From Microcoleus sp. EPA2 (lineage in GTDB: Bacteria; Cyanobacteriota; Cyanobacteriia; Cyanobacteriales; Microcoleaceae), in NCBI GenBank assembly GCA_020882975.1, contig JAHRFD010000039.1, positions 1-40,108 on the forward strand: DNA of 40,108 nucleotides, read 5' to 3'. The notes under the pieces are model-generated. The model was not told the origin of the DNA, searched no databases, and saw only the letters and a list, made by a program, of their open reading frames with translations. Below, piece by piece: positions 32,364-40,086 of the stretch; the first letter of the stretch is position 1, and the number at the start of each line of letters is the position of its first letter. A program made the position numbers and the translations under genes.

Positions 32364-33242
32364 TTATCTACACGGGCTAAAAGATTTTCGGTGAAAAGCC
32401 GATCGCCCGTAACGTTCCAACCCCAATTTATGTTTAGCAGTACCATATCCCTTATTGTTTGTCAAGTCATATTCAGGATACTTAACAGCCAAACGCAAAA
32501 TTAATTCATCGCGCCAAACTTTCGCCACAATACTAGCAGCAGCAATCTGAATCGATCGCGAATCACCCTTCACCATTGTCTCTTGGGCGATCGCCAAATT
32601 GGGAATCCTTTGATTTCCGTCCACCAAACACAAATCAGGAGTAACATTCAGCTTCACAATGGCGCGTTTCATCGCCAACAAAGAAGCCTGCAAAATATTC
32701 AAACGGTCAATTTCAGTAACCGAAGCCACACCAATTTGACAATCCACAGCCACAGCCCGGATTTTGACAGCTAGCCGACTCCTGGCGGAGGCACTCAACT
32801 GCTTACTATCTCGCACCCCACAATTGACCAACTCATCCAAAAGCTCGATCGGCAAAATGCAAGCCGCCGCCACCACAGGCCCGAACAAAGCCCCTCGCCC
32901 GACTTCATCCACACCTGCAACGAGCTGGGGAGAGGAAGAGGGGCACAGGGGGGTACGAGTCAGGGCTGTTTCATTCTCACCAAAAAAAGGGTTTTGTAGG
33001 GGTAGCGCCCCCGTGTCTACCCCTGCCACCAACGATCCAATGCGCGTTTGGGGCTGACCGGGCCGGCACGGGGGCACGGCCCCTACAGAGAATGAAACCG
33101 CCCTGGGGGTACGAGTAGAGGGAGGGACGGGGAGATGGAAAGAGGGGAAGAGAGTAAAAATTTCTACTGCTTCTGTCTTCCGTCTGCCGTTTTCCGTCTG
33201 CGGTTTTCCGTCTGCGGTTTTCCGTCTTCCTTCTTCCTTCAT
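32364..33242 (-). CDS. rnhB: Ribonuclease HII with repeat-derived N-terminal extension
   Basis: Removes ribonucleotides and RNA primers from DNA. The RNase HII core (about the last 190 of 292 residues) has LVAGVDEVGRGALFGPVVAAA with the catalytic Asp-Glu pair, RDSKQLSASAR, the third acid in LVDGNQRIP, and GDSRSIQIAAASIVAKVWRD with the fourth. The core is intact. The first ~100 residues are not family-like: about 20 come from a heptamer array next to the rne stop, and 52 come from a 145-bp element plus its target duplication. There is no ATG between the element and the core, so either the long form is made from the ATG at 33242, 7 bases past the rne stop, or a GTG/TTG inside the element is used. 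It follows rne as in many cyanobacteria. Confidence 0.93.
   Translation of the reverse strand: MKEEGRRKTADGKPQTENGRRKTEAVEIFTLFPSFHLPVPPSTRTPRAVSFSVGAVPPCRPGQPQTRIGSLVAGVDTGALPLQNPFFGENETALTRTPLCPSSSPQLVAGVDEVGRGALFGPVVAAACILPIELLDELVNCGVRDSKQLSASARSRLAVKIRAVAVDCQIGVASVTEIDRLNILQASLLAMKRAIVKLNVTPDLCLVDGNQRIPNLAIAQETMVKGDSRSIQIAAASIVAKVWRDELILRLAVKYPEYDLTNNKGYGTAKHKLGLERYGRSAFHRKSFSPCR
32961..33105. mobile_element. 145-bp MITE-like element with 11-bp target duplication
   Basis: Ends are CAGGGCTGTTTCATTCTC (32961-32978) and GAGAATGAAACCGCCCTG (33088-33105), complementary at 17 of 18 positions. An inner pair, GTAGGGGTAGCGCCCCCGTG (32997-33016) and CACGGGGGCACGGCCCCTAC (33067-33086), is also largely complementary. 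GGGGTACGAGT flanks it on both sides (32950-32960 and 33106-33116), as expected for a target site duplication. 145 plus 11 is 156, which is 52 codons, with no stop in the rnhB frame. Confidence 0.75.
33172..33240. repeat. Heptamer-type array at the rne/rnhB junction
   Basis: Units of 14 bp (TTTTCCGTCTGCGG, two heptamers) are repeated about three times and are flanked by TTCCTTC/GTCTTCC units, the complement of the AGAAGGA array at 9771. It starts about 9 bases after the rne stop and encodes the KTADGKPQTENGRRKTE part of the long RnhB frame. Confidence 0.75.
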
Positions 33243-33248
33243 ATTTCG

Positions 33249-35543
33249 CTATTCATCCAAAACAGCAGAGGAACGGCGACGGCGACGGCGATTGATAGCG
33301 GGTTCCTCCGGTTCTTCGGATGGAATTGGTTGCTCCGATGGCATTGGTTGCTCCGATGGCATTAGTTCCTCCGATGGCATTAGTTCGATCATCGCCTCAT
33401 CGCTCATTTCCGATATTTCAGACATGGACGACATCGACGACATTAACTCAAAATCATCAGTGTCGTCCATCGGACTTTCATCGTAAATTTCCGTCTGAGC
33501 ATCCTCAGAAAATACAGGAGAAAATACAGACTCAACTACAGGCATCTCGGCATAATAATCCCGTTCCTCCACATCCGATCCTTGCGCCGTCGGTGTAAAT
33601 TCAAGTTCCAACTGCTCAAAGGGCGGCTTAGTTGGGGCTTCTCCCGGCATGGTCACCGAAACGATCGCATTCTTAGGATTTTTCAGACTGCGATTAGTCA
33701 GCACCAAAGGAGAAACCCCCATGACAGCATAAACATCCTGTTCCTCAGCCGTCATTTCCACCGTAATCACTTCAGGAGGCTCCACCATCGGCTTCATCAA
33801 CTCCGACTTAGTGGGACGCACCCGCTCGAAATCTTCGCGCCTGGAAGCCGTCATATTCACCAATCCAAAACCCTCGGAAGCAGGGCGAATGCCTGGGGGT
33901 GGAAGATATTCCGCTCTCGGCTCTGCAATGGGAGCGCTAGAAGTATTGGGAAGTCGCAACTTGCTGCGTACTGGTTCCTCTTCCACCGGCAGTCCAAAAG
34001 CTTCTTCCCCAATCCGGCGACGACGGCGGCGGCGAGTACCGTTCCCCAAGTCTTGATAACTGGGATGGTTGAGTAAATCCAAAGAAGCAACATTACTACC
34101 AGCCTCAAAATCCAAGCTTTCATTCAGAGGTTCCCAAGCAGCCCGCTGGGGTTCGGCTAAACGTTCTTCCCGCACCGATGTGGGACTGGCAGCAGCTACA
34201 GGGGCCAAGCTACGGCGCTCCAATCCTTCCGGTAAATTTAACAACACGCGGTTGGATGTCGCCACAGTGCGATCGCCCGATTCCCGTGCCGCTGGGGCCA
34301 TTTCCTCTTCGCCGGGGAGTTGCACCAAATGACCCAACCCGTTGCAAGTAGGACAACTGTGGCCGAACAATTCATAAATATTTTGACCTTGGCGCTTGCG
34401 AGTCAGTTCTACCAGTCCCAATTCTGAAAGTTGGGCGATTTGTGGTCGAGCTTTGTCAGCCCGGAGAGCTTTATTGAAATGTTCGAGCACCTGCAACTGA
34501 TCGCGGCGGGACTCCATGTCAATAAAATCAACAATAATTACCCCGGCAATATTCCGCAAGCGCAGTTGTCTGGCGATTTCTGTAGCAGCTTCGCAATTGG
34601 TCCAGAGTACCGTTTCTCGCGCCGTAGCCGATCGAGTAAAGGAACCAGAGTTGACATCTATCACCGTTAATGCTTCTGTCGGCTCAATAATCACATAACC
34701 GCCTGAAGGCAAATCTACCCTTGGTCTGAGGGCTTCTCTAATAGCAGCATTCACCCGGAAAAATTCTAAAATCGAGGCGCGCTCTCGATGATGGTCGATC
34801 AAAACTCCCGCAGGCAGTTTGCCACCGTTCCAGCTCATCAACTGCTGCTTGACTCGCTTAATCCCATTTTGCGAGTCCACCACAATCCGATTCACATCAC
34901 CACTAAACATATCCCGCAGCACCCGCTGGATAAAATCGTCATCGCGGTTGAGGAGTGCCGGTGCCCGCGTCGTACCGCCTTCTATTTGAACGGCTTCCCA
35001 CTGTTTTTGTAGCACTTCCAAGTCTTCCATGATGGCTTCTTCAGTCTGGCCTTCAGCTTCGGTGCGTACCAAAAGTCCCATCCCGGCTGGTTTGACCAAA
35101 ATAGCCAGGGCTCGGAGGCGGTTGCGCTCGGCTTCGGACTTGATCCGCCGGGAGAGATTGACTCCCCGTCCGTAGGGCATCAGCACCAAATAGCGACCAG
35201 GCAGAGTAATGTTGCCCGTGAGTCGGGGGCCTTTACTGCCCGTGGGTTCTTTCATTACCTGTACCAGAACTTTTTGTTGGGGAGTCAAAAGTTCTGTAAT
35301 TGCTCCAGCCGATCGCTTGAGTCGCAGCGGGCCGAGGTCTGTGACGTGCATAAACCCGTTGCGTTCTGGGTCGCCGATATTCACGAAAGCGGCATCTATC
35401 CCAGGTAATACATTTTCGACAATGCCTAAGTAAATATCACTAACTTGGTGGCTGCCTGTGGCTACCACGAGTTCTTGGATTTGGTCTTCTGAAAAGACGG
35501 CGGCAATACGATGCTGCTCTGCTATAACTATCTGCTTAGTCAT
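33249..35543 (-). CDS. rne: Ribonuclease E/G
   Basis: The 764-residue endoribonuclease of the degradosome. An S1 RNA-binding region (about 35-120) is followed by the 5'-sensor/RNase H-like region and the DNase I-like catalytic part with VIDVNSGSF and GVIIVDFIDMES carrying the Mg2+-binding Asp residues. The zinc-link CPTCNGLGH is near residue 397. The tail (about 410-764) is disordered and acidic and ends NRRRRRRSSAVLDE. The RRRRRRSSA nonapeptide is the motif reported to recruit PNPase in cyanobacterial RNase E. Just before it is an 18-bp tandem repeat coding MPSE(E/Q). The ATG at 35543 has GAGGA 7 bases upstream. rnhB follows after 6 bases. Confidence 0.96.
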   Translation of the reverse strand: MTKQIVIAEQHRIAAVFSEDQIQELVVATGSHQVSDIYLGIVENVLPGIDAAFVNIGDPERNGFMHVTDLGPLRLKRSAGAITELLTPQQKVLVQVMKEPTGSKGPRLTGNITLPGRYLVLMPYGRGVNLSRRIKSEAERNRLRALAILVKPAGMGLLVRTEAEGQTEEAIMEDLEVLQKQWEAVQIEGGTTRAPALLNRDDDFIQRVLRDMFSGDVNRIVVDSQNGIKRVKQQLMSWNGGKLPAGVLIDHHRERASILEFFRVNAAIREALRPRVDLPSGGYVIIEPTEALTVIDVNSGSFTRSATARETVLWTNCEAATEIARQLRLRNIAGVIIVDFIDMESRRDQLQVLEHFNKALRADKARPQIAQLSELGLVELTRKRQGQNIYELFGHSCPTCNGLGHLVQLPGEEEMAPAARESGDRTVATSNRVLLNLPEGLERRSLAPVAAASPTSVREERLAEPQRAAWEPLNESLDFEAGSNVASLDLLNHPSYQDLGNGTRRRRRRRIGEEAFGLPVEEEPVRSKLRLPNTSSAPIAEPRAEYLPPPGIRPASEGFGLVNMTASRREDFERVRPTKSELMKPMVEPPEVITVEMTAEEQDVYAVMGVSPLVLTNRSLKNPKNAIVSVTMPGEAPTKPPFEQLELEFTPTAQGSDVEERDYYAEMPVVESVFSPVFSEDAQTEIYDESPMDDTDDFELMSSMSSMSEISEMSDEAMIELMPSEELMPSEQPMPSEQPIPSEEPEEPAINRRRRRRSSAVLDE
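33315..33385 (-). repeat. 18-bp tandem repeats in the rne tail
   Basis: Four units of the type TCCGATGGCATTGGTTGC encode (L/P)(M/I)PSE(E/Q), directly before the arginine-rich C-terminal motif. They lengthen the acidic spacer without shifting the frame. Confidence 0.7.
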
Positions 35544-35678
35544 TCAATTTCCTCGAAAAAATTGTCAGCAAGTTCCAGACACCTACGCTGAATAGTGCCT
35601 TTAACTTTGATTTTAATTAGTAGTAACTTCAAGAGTTATTAGCTGTGATTTATTGCAGGATGGAAGGACTGTTAAATG

Positions 35679-35706
35679 TTGACTATTAACTGTTGACTGT
35701 TGACCG
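35679..35706. repeat. Short heptamer array (TTGACTG type)
   Basis: Four units: TTGACTA, TTAACTG, TTGACTG, TTGACCG. The same heptamer family occurs next to carA and after the HAD gene. Confidence 0.6.
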
Positions 35707-35810
35707 TTACAGATAAAGTGCTTAAATCCACCCGTACAGAGTTATGAGTTATGCTTCGCAGACTGAGCTGGAAGATAGAAATAAGGACGCTTTTAGCGAG
35801 TTGTAAATAT

Positions 35811-35881
35811 TACACATCTCCCAAAAACGCTGTCAATGGCAGGCTGGATGCCTACCCCACAATAATTACGGGAGAGGTCTA
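35811..35881. repeat. 71-bp terminal-inverted-repeat element, copy B
   Basis: Ends TACACATCTCCCA (35811-35823) and GGGAGAGGTCTA (35870-35881). Read on the minus strand it shares TAGAC-TCTCCC, TTATTGTGG, CAGGC/CAGC, CCTG, GACAG and CTTTTTGGGAGA with copy A at 5034-5105, in the same order and spacing. Confidence 0.55.
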
Positions 35882-35927
35882 TTGAATTTTGATTTGTGAA
35901 TTACGAATTCTTTCACTCAAAATTCAA
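35882..35927. repeat. 11-bp inverted repeat next to copy B
   Basis: TTGAATTTTGA (35882-35892) and TCAAAATTCAA (35917-35927) are perfect arms. GTGAA and TTCAC inside extend the stem imperfectly. It starts at the base after the terminal repeat of copy B. Confidence 0.5.
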
Positions 35928-36604
35928 CCCTTGCAACTGTTAATTGGAACTCAGCGAATCAATTCAGTGACACCGTACCAATTTCTTAACACACAACTCT
36001 ACACAAAAAACTGATAACTCCAGGAAGTGGTGGTTCAGGGCTGGTTTTGAGGGAAATTATGTAGGAGTGAAAGCGTAAGGACTTTTGTTGAATACTTGTG
36101 CGATCGGCGGATTGCACTCAACTGAATTCAGCTTGCCATTCGACTGCGATTTCCGTCAACTACCAAGCCTCAAACCTGGTCAAAAACATCTATTTTTGAG
36201 TAGTCTGTAAACCAATAGTCAAATGCGGACAATTAGGTTTACTTTGCAGGTGTGACCCTGACAGGCTCAACTACGATCGCCTCTATCCCATCGCTCAACG
36301 CATTTGGGACTGCTTTTACCTGAAATACTCACAGACTGGCTTAAAACATGAAATTTTTGAGTAAGCCGGCGATCGACTGAATCGATAAATTTATCTTTGA
36401 GCAAGCTCCTGCGAGTTTGATGCTAGATTTAGCCAAGGATTTACAAAAAGGCTTGAAGTCTTGAACAGAAGCAGTTTGCACCCAGCCCGCGTTGCTGGTT
36501 GACTCAACGGCGATGGACTAATCGCCATCTAACCGTCCTGACTTCCATAACAAGCAATTATAGCTTGATACCCGGTAGAATACTCCACCTTCGACTTTTC
36601 TATT

Positions 36605-39328
36605 CTAACCATAATTCAGGATTAGCTGACTGCGTTGGATATGCAGAAGCTGAATTTCCTGGTGGCTGACTTGTTCGAGCATCCACACCAGATGTTCTGG
36701 CTTTAGTACATTACCATCACTGCGACAGCTACCCCGATAGCGCAAGATGGCTTTAGCTTGGGAGTTAGGACTGTCGGCAGATTGATTATCTACCAGTTCT
36801 AGTTCCTGTAGTCGATCGCGCAAATTGACTTGCTGCGTCTTACCCGACTTGGTAGTGTGTTCCCGCCAAAAATCCTCAGCTTGGACGATCGCCTCTACCC
36901 AAGCTTGCCACTGGTCACTAGCAGCGACACAGACAGGCGTCAAATTCTCTGGGTTTGATGCGTCATTTTTTGCCACCGCACCAGCTACAGCCACAGTAAT
37001 CAGGTATTCCGCAGCTTCTAACAACTGATTGGCAGAAGGAGCCTTAAGATCGATCGCCTCAACCTTGTAAACAGGAATATTTGGCGGTAGATGTGCCACC
37101 AATTTTGCCCGAAACTCCTGGGCGTCCATCAACTCAGTGAGTTCAAAATCCACAATTTCCCCTGTGCTACTAACACCAAGAGGCAGGGCATTTGCCAGAG
37201 AAATGCGAGGATTGGGATGAAAACCGCCGGTAAAAGAAATCGGTAAATCGGCTTTACGGAATACGCGATCGAACAATCGTACCAAATCCAAATGACCAAC
37301 CAAAGCCATATCGCCCACCTTGCCAAACCACACCCGAAAGCGCTGTTTTCGCTCTTGATTCGGCACAAACTCCCCTGCAAAGGGAGGAATTGGCAGAGGT
37401 TCTACCACAATATTGTGTCCAAAGTCAGTGCCACAAACCCCACAGTGAGAACAGCCTTCAAAGGAACAATCGGGGACTGTTGCGGCTGCCAAAGCCTTCT
37501 GCAAATCAAGTTTTAGCCAATTTTTGTCAATTCCCGTATCCAGATGATCCCAAGGTAAGGGTTGATCTAGGAGGTGGGTTCCTAATTCATTCCCGCCTTG
37601 GAGTGTGCCTTCTGATTTCCCCCCTTGGGGGGGGCTGGGGGGGGTTACTTCCTTCTGTGCAAACAAATTCCATTCACCGCTTTCGACTTGGCGATATTTC
37701 CAGGTAAGATCGGATTGGGCGATCGCCACAGTCCAGGCCTTGTAAGCTTTATCCAAGCTTTCCCACCACGCATCCATACCTGCACCGAGTTCCCAAGCGC
37801 GACGGACGACAGCAGCCAAACGTCGATCGCCTCTGCCAACAAAATCCTCCATTGCCGAAATGCGCACATCGGTGAAATTCACCTTAACACCCCTCATTCC
37901 CCGAAACTCTTCCCTCAGTAATTTTTGCTTGCGGGCAAATTCTGTAGTAGAAACCGAGTGCCACTGAAAAGGAGTATGGGGCTTGGGCGTAAAGTTAGAA
38001 ATTGTCAAATTGAAATTCAGTCGGCGTCGGCCATCGATCCGACATTCCCTACTCAGCCAACGGACTGTTTCAGCGATGCCCAGAACATCAAAATCTGTTT
38101 CTCCAGGCAAACCGATCATAAAATACAGCTTGATTTTATCCCAACCGCGATCGACTGCCGTTTTCACACCCCTGAGCAATTCTTCATTAGTCAAACCCTT
38201 GTTCACAATATCCCGCATCCGCTGCGTACCAGCTTCCGGCGCAAAAGTCAACCCACCCTGGCGAGTACCGCCTAGAATATCAGCAATATTGTCATCAAAT
38301 CGATCGACCCGCTGGCTGGGTAGAGACAGAGAAATATTTTTATCTTTCAGGCGATTTTTGATTTCCATACCGACTGCTGGGAGTGCCAGATAGTCGGAAC
38401 AACTGAGAGAAAGCAGGGAAAATTCGCTTTGCCCGGTGGCTTTCATGCCCTTTTCGATCGCCTCTACGACTTGTTGAGGTTCCACATCTCGCGCGGGGCG
38501 AGTCAACATTCCCGGTTGACAAAAGCGGCAACCGCGAGTACAACCACGGCGGATTTCTACTGTCAGTCGATCGTGTACTGTCTGGACGTAGGGAACCAGG
38601 CCGATCGAATAAGCTGGAATGGGAGTCGCCACCCGGCGTAAGATTCGTGGCGGAACTTCCGGGCGATTGGGATGGACTGAACCATCAGGGGCCATGTCGT
38701 AGAATTGCGGCACATAAACGCCGGGAATTTGTGCCAAATCTAGCAACAACGCTTCTCGACTCAAACCATTAGTTTTGCCTTCGGCCAAAATCAAGCCAAT
38801 TTCCGGCAACAATTCTTCGCCATCACCCAAAGCAAAAAAGTCAAAAAAGTCAGCGTAGGGTTCAGGATTGGAAGTTGCCGTTTGGCCCCCGGCAAAAATT
38901 AGGGGGAATTGAGAACTTGTCGCTCTTTCTTGCCAAGTTAGGGGAATGCCTGCCAAATCCAGCATTTCCAGAATATTTGTGGCTCCGAGTTCGTAACTGA
39001 GGCTAAAGCCCAGGATATCAAATTCGGTGAGCGATCGCCTTGATTCCACTGCAAACAGGGGAGTTTGAGTCGATCGCAGTTTGGCTGCTAAATCTGGTGC
39101 CGGCAAATAAGCGCGATCGCACAACTGCCTCGGCCCGGCGTTCAAGATATTGTAAAGAATGATGTGTCCGAGATTGGAAGCACCAACTTCATACACTTCT
39201 GGATAAGTCAGCACCCATCGGACAGTTGCTGCATCCCAAGGCTGGCGTACAGCCCCCAACTCGTTACCTAAATAACGAGCAGGTTGATTAATTTCTGATG
39301 TAAGTAATTCTTCGACTGTTACTGTCAC
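36605..39328 (-). CDS. TIGR03960 radical SAM protein fused to TIGR03936/DUF2344 domain
   Basis: A 907-residue protein. The N-terminal part (about 1-560) is a radical-SAM enzyme of the TIGR03960 type with a B12-binding-like front domain and the iron-sulfur motif CTRGCRFC (Cys263, Cys267, Cys270). The C-terminal part (about 650-907, RFRVWFGKVGDMALVGHLDL) is the TIGR03936/DUF2344 domain. In Firmicutes these are often two genes near rplU/rpmA and rng. The fused form upstream of rne is typical for cyanobacteria, suggesting a role in RNA or ribosome maturation, but the reaction is unknown. A low-complexity VTPPSPPQGGKSEG segment at about residues 560-580 comes from a G/C-tract repeat. The start is a GTG at 39326-39328. 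Confidence 0.92.
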   Translation of the reverse strand: MTVTVEELLTSEINQPARYLGNELGAVRQPWDAATVRWVLTYPEVYEVGASNLGHIILYNILNAGPRQLCDRAYLPAPDLAAKLRSTQTPLFAVESRRSLTEFDILGFSLSYELGATNILEMLDLAGIPLTWQERATSSQFPLIFAGGQTATSNPEPYADFFDFFALGDGEELLPEIGLILAEGKTNGLSREALLLDLAQIPGVYVPQFYDMAPDGSVHPNRPEVPPRILRRVATPIPAYSIGLVPYVQTVHDRLTVEIRRGCTRGCRFCQPGMLTRPARDVEPQQVVEAIEKGMKATGQSEFSLLSLSCSDYLALPAVGMEIKNRLKDKNISLSLPSQRVDRFDDNIADILGGTRQGGLTFAPEAGTQRMRDIVNKGLTNEELLRGVKTAVDRGWDKIKLYFMIGLPGETDFDVLGIAETVRWLSRECRIDGRRRLNFNLTISNFTPKPHTPFQWHSVSTTEFARKQKLLREEFRGMRGVKVNFTDVRISAMEDFVGRGDRRLAAVVRRAWELGAGMDAWWESLDKAYKAWTVAIAQSDLTWKYRQVESGEWNLFAQKEVTPPSPPQGGKSEGTLQGGNELGTHLLDQPLPWDHLDTGIDKNWLKLDLQKALAAATVPDCSFEGCSHCGVCGTDFGHNIVVEPLPIPPFAGEFVPNQERKQRFRVWFGKVGDMALVGHLDLVRLFDRVFRKADLPISFTGGFHPNPRISLANALPLGVSSTGEIVDFELTELMDAQEFRAKLVAHLPPNIPVYKVEAIDLKAPSANQLLEAAEYLITVAVAGAVAKNDASNPENLTPVCVAASDQWQAWVEAIVQAEDFWREHTTKSGKTQQVNLRDRLQELELVDNQSADSPNSQAKAILRYRGSCRSDGNVLKPEHLVWMLEQVSHQEIQLLHIQRSQLILNYG

Positions 39329-39718
39329 GGCTGGACTCGCTAATAGTTGCGACTCTTAAGTAGCCTACCTCAAAAGGTGTCAATCCGCCAACCCAATTAG
39401 ATTCGACATTGGAGATTACAGATGGGAAACTGCCACCCCACGGCTTAATCTAGATTAAGTTTTTTGTTAATTTAAATTTCTGCACAATTTCCGCATTATA
39501 GTATGCTAGGATACTATTTATTATAAATGCCAGACAATTTAGCCTCAATTTTACTAATTTTAAAATAGGGATTACCATAACAACCAGCCCCAGAACGACA
39601 CTCTGGGATAATCAGAGCCAGAAAGTAATTGAAATCACTGGTGGGTTCTGATTTAGATCACCTCGGAGATATACAATTTAGATCAATATATAAAATATAC
39701 TGAGTTCTCCGATCTACT
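39329..39718. other. Divergent intergenic region upstream of the radical-SAM and small-protein genes
   Basis: 390 bp, AT-rich, without a gene. It contains ATAGTAT-GCTAGG-ATACTAT (39498-39517), a CTCTG/CAGAG stem (39600-39616), and the repeat cluster at 39651-39712. Promoters for both divergent genes must be here. Confidence 0.5.
39651..39712 (+). promoter_or_regulatory. Direct and inverted repeats before the small-protein gene
   Basis: ATTTAGATCA occurs twice (39651-39660 and 39676-39685), 25 bp apart. TCGGAGA (39663-39669) and TCTCCGA (39706-39712) form an inverted pair around an AT-rich stretch (TATAAAATATA) that could hold the -10 element. Spacing and symmetry suggest protein binding sites at the promoter of the gene at 39719. 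Confidence 0.4.
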
Positions 39719-39913
39719 ATGCAAGCAACTCATGCTATTCGTAAACTTGTAGAAAAAGCCCTCAATATTAAGCGTCTGACACCTGATATTGAAAATGAAA
39801 TCAACTACGAACTAACTCGTTTGGGCTACATCTCGGATATTGATTACGAAGCTTTAGAGTTATTAATGAATGAAATGGATGAAGGGCGGGTGCAATTGGT
39901 ATCTAGCTTTTGA
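39719..39913 (+). CDS. Conserved small hypothetical protein (64 residues)
   Basis: A 64-residue helical acidic protein, reading MQATHAIRKLVEKALNIKRL at the start and later ELTRLGYISDIDYEALELLM and EMDEGRVQLV. Similar small proteins (helix, TP.IE..IN..L...GYISD.DYEALE.LM..MD.G) are widespread in cyanobacteria, to my knowledge without assigned function. No membrane segment or metal motif is seen. It has a structured upstream region but no clear Shine-Dalgarno sequence. The IS-related hairpin repeats begin about 15 bp after the stop, so the insertion lies close to its 3' end without damaging it. Confidence 0.8.
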   Translation: MQATHAIRKLVEKALNIKRLTPDIENEINYELTRLGYISDIDYEALELLMNEMDEGRVQLVSSF

Positions 39914-39927
39914 CCAAAAGAATGGGT

Positions 39928-40072
39928 ACAAGCCCCGTGCTTCTAGGACGGCTTTAATTTCTTGCTGATTCTATCAGAGAGTTATCAAAAAATTGGGTTG
40001 AAAACCCCGTCCTTAAGGACGGCTTTAATTCTTTGGTAGATTTTACCGAGCCTGTTAGAATGGAATAGTAAA
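39928..40072 (+). mobile_element. Duplicated hairpin unit before tnpB (probable left end of an IS200/IS605 element)
   Basis: Two similar 72-bp units start near 39928 and 40000. Each contains CCCCGT(G/C)CTT..AGGACGGCTTTAATT and then a second small stem: CTGAT-TCT-ATCAG in the first and GGTA-GATT-TTACC in the second. The stem sequence differs between units while pairing is kept. The position just before a tnpB start suggests the left-end hairpins of the element. Confidence 0.5.
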
Positions 40073-40086
40073 ACAAAGGACAAAGA

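Larger units (their letters stand above)
35544..36604. other. Long intergenic region upstream of rne
   Basis: 1061 bp with no convincing gene. It has a heptamer array (35679-35706), the second copy of the 71-72 bp terminal-inverted-repeat element (35811-35881), an 11-bp inverted repeat (35882-35927), and a small stem GGCGAT/ATCGCC (36509-36526) close to the end of the radical-SAM gene. A T-run just before the ribosome binding site of rne (acaattttttcgagg) resembles the U-rich leader segments through which cyanobacterial RNase E limits its own mRNA. The long leader and the distance suggest that rne has its own promoter. Confidence 0.5.

Noticed and set aside
35882..36604. A hidden gene upstream of rne
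   Set aside because: No frame longer than short fragments with start and ribosome binding site was found. The region is treated as leader plus repeats.
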